Positions 6,756 to 13,183 of a DNA stretch of 41,191 nucleotides are shown piece by piece. The notes beneath the pieces were generated by a model, which was not told where the DNA came from, searched no databases, and was given only the letters and a program-made list of their open reading frames with translations. The stretch covers positions 14,556 to 55,746 of IMG/VR virus record IMGVR_UViG_3300029448_000050; one strand, given 5' to 3'. The DNA comes from a virus. The translations under genes and the position numbers were made by a program. Position 1 is the first letter of the stretch. Each line of letters starts with the position of its first letter.

Positions 6756-7637
6756 CTAAACTACAATTCTATTTTTTGTAATTTGATTCCATAATGTATT
6801 AGGACGTGTTCTAAATTTATTCCATGGTGCATGCCATATGAGAGTAAATACCATTTGTGGTTCGTATACCTTTAATAGTTTTCTTATAACTGTGGTTATT
6901 AAACTACTTCGATCAATTACACCATGTGATTTATATTGTTCGTCGCTTATTGCTAGCCAATACCTAGCTTCAAGCGGTATTTTTTTCCATTCATTTGTAA
7001 GTAAATTTTGCCAATCATAAAACTCAGGGAGTTTTGGCATATCACCCTCTGTAACTTCAATTGTATTAGAAACAACATTAGGAATAGCGTCGAAGTCATC
7101 GTACGTATACACGTCATCAGGTTCATACCTAATAATACTTCCTTCGAAACCACCTCTTTTGTAATTAACAGAACCAGGAACCCGCAGCACTCTAGCCGCG
7201 TCCCAAGCACCTGTGTCTGCTTTTAAATGATATGCCAGTCTCCTGTTGACTTCTTGTTGTGTGGATATTTGTATTGTATCTTCAAGAAGCCAAATTGCTT
7301 GCCACCTGTTCTTGCTAGTTTCCCAAATGAAACTAGGTTTAGGAACTATAACAAAACAATCCTCATAGCTGATATCTGTTCTATCCATATCAACATATAA
7401 AACTCCAACTTCAGGTTTAGTATTTATTGCTTTTCTAGAAGTATCATTACCAAATACAAGAGGTGTCCAGTAAATATCAGATCCCTCTTTTTGATTAGAA
7501 ATAGCCTTAAGAACACTGCCATAATCACTCCAATTATAACAATTCTCTCCCCATTTAGTATCGTTTGTTGCCAACCATACCTTACCACCACCACTGTTTG
7601 CCCAGGTGTGGCTCATTAATTCTATAGTTTGTTTCAT
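6756..7637 (-). CDS. Primase-polymerase (archaeo-eukaryotic primase fold)
   Basis: A 293-residue protein with the core of the AEP/PrimPol superfamily. VLYVDMDRT (residues 79-87) gives the metal-binding DxD pair D83/D85, NRWQAIWLL (110-118) sits where the second motif is expected, and DAARVLRVPGSVNYK (146-160) is the conserved third block seen in phage and plasmid replication primases. It would prime, and perhaps extend, DNA during replication together with the RepA-like ATPase. The ATG follows GTTAGGAG. No DNA polymerase is visible in the window. It is the only minus-strand gene among the plus-strand early genes, facing the amidotransferase tail-to-tail and sharing a divergent promoter region with the next operon. 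Confidence 0.78.
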   Translation of the reverse strand: MKQTIELMSHTWANSGGGKVWLATNDTKWGENCYNWSDYGSVLKAISNQKEGSDIYWTPLVFGNDTSRKAINTKPEVGVLYVDMDRTDISYEDCFVIVPKPSFIWETSKNRWQAIWLLEDTIQISTQQEVNRRLAYHLKADTGAWDAARVLRVPGSVNYKRGGFEGSIIRYEPDDVYTYDDFDAIPNVVSNTIEVTEGDMPKLPEFYDWQNLLTNEWKKIPLEARYWLAISDEQYKSHGVIDRSSLITTVIRKLLKVYEPQMVFTLIWHAPWNKFRTRPNTLWNQITKNRIVV

Positions 7638-7688
7638 AACACTCCTAACTATGCTATCATAATCTATGTTAATTTATATAGGAGGATA
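7638..7688. promoter_or_regulatory. Divergent promoter region between primase and metallophosphoesterase operons
   Basis: A 51-base AT-rich gap between two divergently transcribed genes, each with its own ribosome site (TTAGGAG for the minus gene, TAGGAGG for the plus gene). Overlapping -10-like hexamers occur on the two strands (TATGAT/CATAGT on minus, CATAAT on plus). No clear -35 is seen. Overlapping promoters could make the two operons compete. Confidence 0.4.
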
Positions 7689-7919
7689 ATGTCAGCAGAA
7701 ATTCAAAAAAATTTAGAGGAATTTGTTTCCCCTAAATTACGTAGAAAATGGTATGCAGATAATTGGGATTTGTTTGACACAGTCATAAATGAAATTATGG
7801 CAAAAGATTATCCAATATTATACGTTTCAGAATATCTAGCCTCACAGGGCAATCCGTTCGCACTTAAAACAATACAGAAACATGTCAAAGAAGAAATCAC
7901 TAGAAGACTTTCTAAGTAA
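7689..7919 (+). CDS. Small protein of unknown function, possibly HTH (76 aa)
   Basis: I start at the ATG at 7689 because GGAGG is 3 bases upstream and the longer frame from 7629 would cross the promoter. The protein begins MSAEIQKNLEEFVSPKLRRK. Its second half, YVSEYLASQGNPFALKTIQK, has the spacing of a helix-turn-helix with a basic recognition helix, so it may bind DNA, but the match is weak. It overlaps the metallophosphoesterase by 38 bases. No family is recognised. Confidence 0.65.
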   Translation: MSAEIQKNLEEFVSPKLRRKWYADNWDLFDTVINEIMAKDYPILYVSEYLASQGNPFALKTIQKHVKEEITRRLSK

Positions 7920-9087
7920 GCAAAAAGAAATAGAGCAGCACAAGACTGCTGCTAAACGTAAGCACCCCAAAGGTTTTGAACCTGGTGTATCTTATAATCC
8001 AAATACTAATACTGGACATGTAGTTTCGCGCCCAACTACAAACCCTAACCCTACTTTCGAAGCCCTTTTACGTGAGTGGGGTTGGGATCCAGCTGAATAT
8101 GAGATACTAGGAAATTTACACGTAAGAACATGGGATATGAATATGGGGCAAGGTGTTAAAGAACAAGCTTGGTATTACAAAGCTGATATAAAGAAAAGAG
8201 ATCCAGAGAAAGACGCTGATTTAAAAATACTTATTTCACAAATTAAAAAACAAAAGCCTTTTAAAAAACCACCTGCTACTAAAAAAGGAGTTGGATTTTT
8301 TTATTTTGCTAGTGACTGGCAACTTGGAAAATCTGACGGAGAAGGCCCTCAAGGAACTATAGATAGAGTTAAATTAAGTCTTGATAAAACTATTGAAAGA
8401 TTAAAAGAATTAAAAAAACTTGGTGTCAACGTGCACACTATTTATATTATTTCTTTAGGTGATCTAATTGAAGGAGTCACAGGATTTTACCCAGGCCAAA
8501 CTCATAAAGTTCAGTTAGATAGACTAGAACAAATAACTGTGTGTCGTAGATTATTTTTAGAAGTTGTTACTACTCTTTCTAAACATGCTCCCAGAGTTAT
8601 AGTTGGAGGTGTGCCTGGAAATCATGGTCAAAATCGTGGCAGAGATAAAAATGTTATTACATCTGAATTAGATAATGATGACATTGGTATTCTAATCTCT
8701 TCTGCAGATGCTCTCTCTTATGGACCTTATAAGCATGTTAAATTTGTTATACCAGAAGGACATCATCTAACAATTGATTGTCAAGGAACTGTTATAGGTT
8801 TTACTCATGGACATTTAAGTCGTGGTGGAAGTAATCCAGGAGATCGTCTTATGAATTTTTGGAAGGGTCAAAGTTTTGGTATGCAAAGTTTAGGAGATGC
8901 AACAATACTTGTATCAGGCCATTACCACCATTTAAGAACTATACAAGACGGAGTAAGAACTTGGTTTCAAGTTCCTTCTTTAGATGCCAGTACATATTTT
9001 AAAGAACAATTTGGTACAGAAACTATAAACAATGTAGTCACATTTACTGTGGATAAAAATGGTTGGGACAATTTTAAATTAGTCTAA
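7882..9087 (+). CDS. Calcineurin-like metallophosphoesterase
   Basis: 401 residues. The catalytic domain starts near residue 138 and has the family's metal-binding blocks: ASDWQLG (D145), SLGDLIEG (D194), GNHG (N247, H248), FTHGH (H309, H311) and SGHYHH (H347, H349). These coordinate two metal ions for phosphodiester or phosphomonoester hydrolysis. The first 130 residues are basic and Pro/Lys-rich with a predicted helix (EALLREWGWDPAEYEI) and are not typical of the family; they could bind DNA. A role as a nuclease (SbcD/Mre11-like) beside recombination genes is possible, but no partner ATPase is present. The start overlaps the previous gene and lacks a good ribosome site, so translation is probably coupled. 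Confidence 0.85.
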   Translation: MSKKKSLEDFLSKQKEIEQHKTAAKRKHPKGFEPGVSYNPNTNTGHVVSRPTTNPNPTFEALLREWGWDPAEYEILGNLHVRTWDMNMGQGVKEQAWYYKADIKKRDPEKDADLKILISQIKKQKPFKKPPATKKGVGFFYFASDWQLGKSDGEGPQGTIDRVKLSLDKTIERLKELKKLGVNVHTIYIISLGDLIEGVTGFYPGQTHKVQLDRLEQITVCRRLFLEVVTTLSKHAPRVIVGGVPGNHGQNRGRDKNVITSELDNDDIGILISSADALSYGPYKHVKFVIPEGHHLTIDCQGTVIGFTHGHLSRGGSNPGDRLMNFWKGQSFGMQSLGDATILVSGHYHHLRTIQDGVRTWFQVPSLDASTYFKEQFGTETINNVVTFTVDKNGWDNFKLV

Positions 9088-9091
9088 TATC

Positions 9092-9119
9092 TTGACTAAA
9101 ATTCTACTTATACTAAACT
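9092..9119 (+). promoter_or_regulatory. Promoter of recombination operon
   Basis: TTGACT (9092-9097), 16 bases, then TAAACT (9114-9119), just after the metallophosphoesterase stop. The predicted start of transcription (about 9126) coincides with the first strand of the structured leader RNA described next, which supports both calls. Confidence 0.5.
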
Positions 9120-9125
9120 TGAATC

Positions 9126-9223
9126 AAGATTGGTTGTCAGGAACCCTACTCGCAAGAGCTGGAATAAAGGCAGTATAAACAGATTAACTTTCCTGTTCTG
9201 CCCGCCAATCTTATAAAGGAGGT
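9126..9223 (+). ncRNA. Structured 5' leader RNA with possible pseudoknot (cis-regulatory candidate)
   Basis: An outer stem AAGATTGG (9126-9133) with CCAATCTT (9205-9212) encloses CAGGAA (9138-9143) with TTCCTG (9190-9195), CTC-GCAA-GAG (9149-9158), and GGCAG (9169-9173) with CTGCC (9198-9202). The second and fourth helices cross, which defines a pseudoknot. The outer helix ends just 3 bases before AAAGGAGGT, so its closing could control ribosome access to the gene at 9227. It does not match any riboswitch consensus I can recall. It is not a tRNA because there is no T-arm. Confidence 0.55.
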
Positions 9224-9226
9224 AGT

Positions 9227-9481
9227 ATGACAGAAATACATGAAGAACTTCCAAAAAGGGAGTATGTAAAGTCTGAAACACGACCACTTGCTGAACGCAT
9301 GGGATTTATTCAATTAATGGATAAACACCCTGACAAGTGGGTTGAATTACTTTCTGTTCAGAGAAAAAAAAGACAGAAGATATACAATATGGCATCATAT
9401 TTTAGGAAGTCGCACCCCTATTATGATTTCAAAAGTGTAAGCGTTCGAAACTCTGTTAATTTGTATGGGAGGAAAAAATGA
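9227..9481 (+). CDS. Small basic protein of unknown function (84 aa)
   Basis: First gene of the recombination operon, translated from a very strong site (AAAGGAGGT). It begins MTEIHEELPKREYVKSE and is rich in Lys/Arg in its second half (RKKRQKIYNMASYFRKSH), so nucleic-acid binding is plausible. It overlaps the next gene by 4 bases. Expression probably depends on the structured leader upstream. No family is recognised. Confidence 0.7.
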   Translation: MTEIHEELPKREYVKSETRPLAERMGFIQLMDKHPDKWVELLSVQRKKRQKIYNMASYFRKSHPYYDFKSVSVRNSVNLYGRKK

Positions 9482-10026
9482 TGTATACAGATGATATATT
9501 AGACGCAGCTAAAGAAGTGTCTAAATCAGATGAGATTGAAAATACTGAAATTGCATTTGACATTGATGAAATGAAAGATGTAGATCTTGCAGTTGCTCGT
9601 ATACCAATAACAAATGCTAAACAAGCTACAACAAGAATCAATAGTTATGCTGACTCTAAGTTAGCATCTCAAATTGAAGAGACTGGTACGTTTAAATTGA
9701 ACAATACTGTGTTCCATGTTAATAAAGGATATAAGTATAAAACAATAGACTTACCTGGTTTTTTAAATTGGTTACTTGAAGGTAATGCTAGTGCCAGTGT
9801 AATGGGTGATTTGTCTGCTATATTAGGACATACATTTGTACCTAAATTGCGTGGACTTGATGCCGTGGCTGAAAAACGTGGTATGAAATCACAAGTTGCT
9901 AGAGATACTTTTTTAGAAAGAGTTGTAGATGAAAAATCTAAGTTAGCAGTTATTAATTGTGATACTGCTGCTGCACCTAAATGGGCAGTAGGTATGGAGG
10001 ACGGTGATAGACTTGAAAGACCTTAA
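9478..10026 (+). CDS. Unknown protein in recombination operon (182 aa)
   Basis: Begins with two Met codons (MMYTDDILDAAKE) after GGGAGGAAAAA. The N-terminal 45 residues are strongly acidic, the rest mixed alpha/beta. No membrane segment or catalytic motif stands out. It overlaps the annealing-protein gene by 23 bases. Its place directly before Rad52/ERF-like and SSB-like genes suggests a part in recombination or replication, but I do not recognise the family. Confidence 0.7.
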   Translation: MMYTDDILDAAKEVSKSDEIENTEIAFDIDEMKDVDLAVARIPITNAKQATTRINSYADSKLASQIEETGTFKLNNTVFHVNKGYKYKTIDLPGFLNWLLEGNASASVMGDLSAILGHTFVPKLRGLDAVAEKRGMKSQVARDTFLERVVDEKSKLAVINCDTAAAPKWAVGMEDGDRLERP

Positions 10027-10441
10027 AGCATTAGCAAAACCATTTACTGCTTTAGTTAAAAAAGGTAGTGATGCAGGTAAATTTGGTGACTATGTAGAAC
10101 ATAGTGCAGTTAATCAAAGGTTGCTTGCGCACTTAGGTCCTTTTGATCAAAGAGTTGTTGAGGTTGTGTATGACTTGCACCCTGAATTTGGGCAAGTATG
10201 CACTGGCGTAATCTTAGAACTTAGTCTTTATATTGACGGTGAGCAAATTAAGATTCAAGAAGTTGGTGACGTTGAACACCCATTTCGTAAAGGTAGAACT
10301 AATGGTGACAGATTAAAAAATGCTATTAGTGATGCAATTAAAAGATGTGCTATGAGAGTAGGTCTAGGGCTACATTTATATGCACAAGATGATTATTTCC
10401 TAGAGAAACTATTGGAGGACAAAAATGACAGTACAAGCTAA
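10004..10441 (+). CDS. Rad52/ERF-type single-strand annealing protein (probable)
   Basis: 145 residues. The second half, DRLKNAISDAIKRCAMRVGL followed by GLHLY, matches the block typical of ERF/Rad52-like phage annealing proteins (an alanine/lysine helix then a GLGxxLY turn). These proteins anneal complementary strands during phage recombination and concatemer formation. The start is a GTG at 10004 with GGAGG only 3 bases away; a TTG at 10013 is an alternative with wider spacing. It overlaps both neighbours and is followed by an SSB-like gene, a common pairing. Residue-level similarity is moderate, so the exact family (ERF, Sak or Rad52) is not fixed. Confidence 0.65.
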   Translation: MIDLKDLKALAKPFTALVKKGSDAGKFGDYVEHSAVNQRLLAHLGPFDQRVVEVVYDLHPEFGQVCTGVILELSLYIDGEQIKIQEVGDVEHPFRKGRTNGDRLKNAISDAIKRCAMRVGLGLHLYAQDDYFLEKLLEDKNDSTS

Positions 10442-10865
10442 AAAAATTAGTTTAACATCTGATGACATATCAGGTAATGGTGGTGTTAATCAAATTACCC
10501 CTGGTGATTATGAAGCAACCATTGTAGAAGTAGTAGATCACGTGGCTCAAAGCGGGAACGAAGGCTGGAAGTGGACTGTGCAAGTTGGAAAGTTAAAACT
10601 TTTTACTTTCACTATGTTCACTAAAAATGCAAAGTGGAAACTTGTTGAGTTAATCGGAGCACTTGGTTTACCTATGCAAGAAGGTGAGATTAGCTTTAAT
10701 CCACAAGATTATGTAGGAAAGCCTATAGGTGTAGAATTAATTGAGGACAAGAACGATAGTCGATATCTTGAAATTAATAAATTCTTTCCTGTTGGTGCTA
10801 AGAAAGTTACTGCAGTAAATGCAGATGCTGCAGTTGAAGTTGACAAAGATGAGATACCTTTTTAA
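10425..10865 (+). CDS. SSB-like protein (DUF669-like) with acidic tail
   Basis: 146 residues with an OB-like beta-rich body (GDYEATIVEVVDHVAQSG, WKWTVQVGKLKLFTF, KPIGVELIEDKNDSRYLEI) and a C-terminal tail ending DKDEIPF. An acidic tail closing in IPF is the interaction motif of bacterial single-stranded DNA-binding proteins, used to recruit repair and replication enzymes. The body order resembles phage DUF669 proteins that sit beside annealing proteins. It has GGAGG 7 bases before the ATG and overlaps the annealing gene by 17 bases. It is the last gene of the operon; the terminator lies about 50 bases downstream. Confidence 0.75.
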   Translation: MTVQAKKISLTSDDISGNGGVNQITPGDYEATIVEVVDHVAQSGNEGWKWTVQVGKLKLFTFTMFTKNAKWKLVELIGALGLPMQEGEISFNPQDYVGKPIGVELIEDKNDSRYLEINKFFPVGAKKVTAVNADAAVEVDKDEIPF

Positions 10866-10915
10866 TATAAAAGTATCAAAGTTTATGTCAACCTCCTAAC
10901 AAGGTAACATAATAT

Positions 10916-10943
10916 AAAAACCCTCTTGAAAAAGAGGGTTTTT
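10916..10943. terminator. Bidirectional terminator between early and late regions
   Basis: A perfect 12-bp stem, AAAAACCCTCTT (10916-10927) with AAGAGGGTTTTT (10932-10943), closed by a GAAA loop. It has a T-run on either strand, so it can stop plus-strand early transcripts and minus-strand late transcripts that converge here. Confidence 0.92.
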
Positions 10944-10952
10944 AGTTTATTG

Positions 10953-11024
10953 TTACTTCTTTTTTTTAGTACGAGAAGGTCTTTTCTTTTTCATTCTCAT
11001 AGATTTTTTACCATAAATAGGCAT
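10953..11024 (-). CDS. 23-residue lysine-rich peptide, last late gene
   Basis: MPIYGKKSMRMKKKRPSRTK followed by KKK. It starts one base after the holin-like stop, with GGAAAT upstream, and ends just before the terminator. Thirteen of 23 residues are Lys or Arg. Such a peptide could coat DNA or bind membranes or ribosomes. Being last in the late operon suggests a virion or lysis accessory, but the function is unknown. Confidence 0.5.
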   Translation of the reverse strand: MPIYGKKSMRMKKKRPSRTKKKK

Positions 11025-11025
11025 A

Positions 11026-11214
11026 TTAATTTCCAATCTTTTTCTTAGCAAACTCTTTGATAACTACTAAAGCTGCACCACCACCTGCAATAGCAGCTAG
11101 TTGTAAAGCATTAGCTTCAACTCCAACAAGTGGAGATATTGTTAAAGCTCCAATAAAAGCTTCTACAAATGTCCATAGAGTTTTTTCTAACATATCTTTT
11201 AATTCTGTATTCAT
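11026..11214 (-). CDS. Holin-like membrane protein (62 aa)
   Basis: Begins MNTELKDMLEKTLWTFVEAF and has one or two hydrophobic segments (FVEAFIGALTISPLVGV and LQLAAIAGGGAALVVI) followed by a basic tail (KEFAKKKIGN). Size, topology and a charged C-terminus are those of phage holins, which form membrane lesions that free the endolysin. The start overlaps the stop of the DUF5675-like gene by ATGA, and this adjacency supports a lysis role. The exact holin family cannot be assigned by eye. Confidence 0.65.
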   Translation of the reverse strand: MNTELKDMLEKTLWTFVEAFIGALTISPLVGVEANALQLAAIAGGGAALVVIKEFAKKKIGN

Positions 11215-11780
11215 TTAATCAGTCTCCCCAATTTTAATTTATTTTCTATGTTTTCTAGTTTAGCAATAATTGTATCGAGCTTCTTATCATCAGAAAAATT
11301 ATTTTTAGATTCAGGTTTCAATAACTCATTAATTGTTGTATATTCTATAGTTACTTTTTTACCTTGTAATAATTCTTTTGCTACTTTGGAATACATTTTT
11401 TTATAAGCTACGGCACTGCTACCTATAAAACCGTCTTTAGATACTTCTAAATCCTGTTGTGTTTCTCCTACAATTAAGCAACCTGATGTATGTTCGTCAG
11501 TGTTACCTGTGTGAATAAGTATGTATTTAAACCCAGGAACGTCCTGTAGCTCGAGCATGCCGTAGTGTGCGTTCTTGTATCTCTCTGTATATTTAGCGTG
11601 AAATCCGCCTGTCTTTCTAAATTTTATATCGTATGTGCCTTCTGGTATGCAAGTTTCATGCATAACTTTAACTGTTTGATATTGATCTTCTAATGTATAA
11701 CACTCAAACAAGTCATCTATAAGCAAAATTCCATTTGTTGCATCTAAACCTAGTTGAGTTCTAACAACTGTTAACTTCAT
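11211..11780 (-). CDS. DUF5675-like protein, candidate cell-wall enzyme
   Basis: 189 residues. The central part, IPEGTYDIKFRKTGGF, then HYGMLELQDVPGF, then ILIHTGNTDEHTSGCLIVG, matches the pattern of the DUF5675 family found in phage lysis regions. The His and Cys in the last block recall the active site of L,D-transpeptidase folds, so it may act on peptidoglycan; no activity is assumed. The last 40 residues are a charged, probably coiled-coil tail (DKKLDTIIAKLENIENKLKL). It lies between small membrane proteins, which fits an endolysin role. The ATG follows AGGAGATACA. Confidence 0.7.
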   Translation of the reverse strand: MKLTVVRTQLGLDATNGILLIDDLFECYTLEDQYQTVKVMHETCIPEGTYDIKFRKTGGFHAKYTERYKNAHYGMLELQDVPGFKYILIHTGNTDEHTSGCLIVGETQQDLEVSKDGFIGSSAVAYKKMYSKVAKELLQGKKVTIEYTTINELLKPESKNNFSDDKKLDTIIAKLENIENKLKLGRLIK

Positions 11781-11898
11781 TGTATCTCCTATTCTCTAAT
11801 TTAACTAACAGAAAACTTAGTGGAGTCGCTATCCAACTCACAACTGCAGCTAATAGTACCATACTTACAGTTACATATTTTAATAAACGATCCGTCAT
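11761..11898 (-). CDS. Small membrane protein, candidate second holin/antiholin (45 aa)
   Basis: MTDRLLKYVTVSMVLLAAVV then SWIATPLSFLLVKLENRRYN and EVNSC: one long hydrophobic segment (residues 9-32) with a charged tail. It overlaps the start of the DUF5675-like gene by 20 bases in another frame. The ribosome site is weak (AAGAG). A competing frame, 11801-11914, encodes 37 residues (MIIVRDDGSF..., Cys-rich) and starts by TAATG overlap with the gene before it. Only one may be real, or both may be translated. I favour the membrane protein because of its topology and position. Confidence 0.45.
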   Translation of the reverse strand: MTDRLLKYVTVSMVLLAAVVSWIATPLSFLLVKLENRRYNEVNSC

Positions 11899-11913
11899 CT
11901 CTTACAATTATCA

Positions 11914-12447
11914 TTAATGTCCGTGAGTATAACTCCATAAATCATTTATTTGATTATTGACATCATCTATACGATAATCAAAATCGTCAAATTTCCACCA
12001 CTTATCATTAAATTGTGTTTCTAATATCAGCACTCTGTCTTTAAGTTGATCAAATTCCCATGGCTCAACTCCGTCAGATTCTTGTGTGTCGTGATAGTGA
12101 TTACTTTGATTAGCTTCTAAGTATGTAAGTCTGTCTTCTATGTACTCAACGTCATAAAGTTTACTATCTAAGTCATAAACTTGTTGCTCTAGTATAAGTA
12201 CCCTGTCTTCCAGGTATTGGTTGTTGTAATTAGATTGTTCTAATTGATATATCTTTTCATATAATACTGATATTTGTGCTTCTACTTGATTTTCAGCTAT
12301 GATATCTTCAAGATTAGATACTCGTTCATCAATAGTAGATAAGGTGTCAACCATTCTACCAGCAGTGTTAATGCCGCCAGCGATTGAAGCCAAAATAGTA
12401 AGAAGACCAAGGACCAAACCAATGTTTTTTCGTAGCTTTTCAATCAT
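11914..12447 (-). CDS. Membrane-anchored coiled-coil protein (177 aa)
   Basis: One N-terminal membrane segment (IGLVLGLLTILASIAG, residues 9-24) is followed by a long coiled coil with repeated LEDRVLILE-type heptads (YLEDRVLILEQQVYDLDSKL; DRLTYLEAN; LKDRVLILETQFND). The shape, anchor plus rod, resembles spanins or other envelope-spanning lysis proteins, or a late structural rod. No lipobox is seen. It starts by ATGA overlap with the 12-codon Cys-rich ORF before it. The internal repeats suggest duplication of a heptad block. Confidence 0.7.
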   Translation of the reverse strand: MIEKLRKNIGLVLGLLTILASIAGGINTAGRMVDTLSTIDERVSNLEDIIAENQVEAQISVLYEKIYQLEQSNYNNQYLEDRVLILEQQVYDLDSKLYDVEYIEDRLTYLEANQSNHYHDTQESDGVEPWEFDQLKDRVLILETQFNDKWWKFDDFDYRIDDVNNQINDLWSYTHGH

Positions 12448-12482
12448 CTACCACCACAACAACCGTTGCCACAACAGTCCAT
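12444..12482 (-). CDS. 12-residue double-cysteine micro-ORF (MDCCGNGCCGGR)
   Basis: The ORF begins at the TAATG overlap with the gene before it, right after GGAGG, and ends at ATGA overlap with the gene after it. It thus sits like a full gene in the operon although it encodes only MDCCGNGCCGGR. The two CC pairs around GNG could bind a metal or form disulfides. It could also be just a coupling device that carries ribosomes to the next start. Confidence 0.4.
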   Translation of the reverse strand: MDCCGNGCCGGR

Positions 12483-12694
12483 TATCCTCCAACCTTAAAT
12501 AATATTTCTCTAATAACTTCTTCTATGATTATTAAATTTTGATTAAAGCCACCAATACTATCTTGGTATGCAGCGACTTGTGCTTTTAATGTTGCAACTT
12601 CTTGTTGCATATCATTGACTGTTTTAAACAACCAACCTACTAAAGCAGCTAAACCACCTTGTAGTATTTGTCCTAAATTAATTTGCGCCTTCAT
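12482..12694 (-). CDS. Small lysis-region protein, amphipathic/coiled coil (70 aa)
   Basis: I start at the ATG at 12694, which shares bases with the preceding stop (TAATG), rather than at a TTG at 12712. The protein begins MKAQINLGQILQGGLAALVG, with a short hydrophobic segment (ILQGGLAALVGWLF), then a coiled coil (VNDMQQEVATLKAQVAAYQD). It ends in KVGG. It may be a peripheral membrane or lysis-timing protein. No family is recognised. Confidence 0.6.
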   Translation of the reverse strand: MKAQINLGQILQGGLAALVGWLFKTVNDMQQEVATLKAQVAAYQDSIGGFNQNLIIIEEVIREILFKVGG

Positions 12695-12819
12695 TATTCT
12701 ATCCAATCCCAATCTTCTTTTACATAATTATTTGGTAATTTAATTTCAGATAAATTTTTAATATAAGAAATAATTTCTTTTATAAAATATCCAAATATAA
12801 ACCCTATTATGTAATCCAT
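12694..12819 (-). CDS. 41-residue membrane peptide
   Basis: MDYIIGFIFGYFIKEIISYI then KNLSEIKLPNNYVKEDWDWI and E. The first 20 residues form one hydrophobic helix; the tail is acidic with two Trp. No Shine-Dalgarno site is present, but TATAAT lies 7 bases before the ATG, so the gene is probably read from a leaderless transcript. It is the first gene of the lysis cassette. It could be a holin or a toxin-like membrane peptide. Confidence 0.55.
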   Translation of the reverse strand: MDYIIGFIFGYFIKEIISYIKNLSEIKLPNNYVKEDWDWIE

Positions 12820-12826
12820 AAATCGG

Positions 12827-12835
12827 ATTATAACA
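12827..12835 (-). promoter_or_regulatory. Extended -10 promoter, leaderless, for the lysis cassette
   Basis: Minus-strand TGT-TATAAT followed by 7 bases and the ATG of the 41-residue peptide. The layout matches the TGN-TATAGT elements 6 bases before both terminase genes. It would give the lysis genes their own late promoter. Confidence 0.55.
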
Positions 12836-12840
12836 CAGAT

Positions 12841-13161
12841 TTATGAAGGTTTTGGATTGTCGTCTTTTATCTTTTTAATAGCTTTATACCAAGAACCAGT
12901 TTTGTCTAATTTTCCTGAGTCTATGTCCCAAAATAATTGGTCTAATTGATCTCCAAAAGAAAGATACTCATTTAACCTATCTTCTTTATAACCACTATTT
13001 TGTTTATGTAATTTAAATTGAGCTCTATCTTCAATAATACGATTGTATTCTAAATCTGTGAACTCTCGTCTTTCATTATTAACAACTGCGTATAAAGGTT
13101 TTTCACTTTCTATTTCAGAAGTAGCTTCAGTTCGAAACTCTTCAATTGTTTTTATAGCCAT
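12841..13161 (-). CDS. Tail fibre assembly/chaperone-like protein (106 aa)
   Basis: The C-terminal half, EYLSFGDQLDQLFWDIDSGK with WYKAIKKIKDDNPKPS, matches a pattern common at the end of phage tail-fibre gene clusters, where GDQLDxLWxDI...FYxxIKxVKxxNPKP proteins are annotated as tail assembly or fibre accessory proteins. Its place directly after the fibre paralogues agrees. The ATG follows TAGGAGAGAT. A minus-strand TATAGT at 13176-13181 could be a local promoter. The exact function is not proven. Confidence 0.6.
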   Translation of the reverse strand: MAIKTIEEFRTEATSEIESEKPLYAVVNNERREFTDLEYNRIIEDRAQFKLHKQNSGYKEDRLNEYLSFGDQLDQLFWDIDSGKLDKTGSWYKAIKKIKDDNPKPS

Positions 13162-13183
13162 ATCTCTCCTATCTTACTATAAT

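Noticed and set aside
9126-9212. tRNA or tRNA-like gene
   Set aside because: The outer stem looks like an acceptor stem, but there is no T-arm, D-arm or anticodon arm of correct size.
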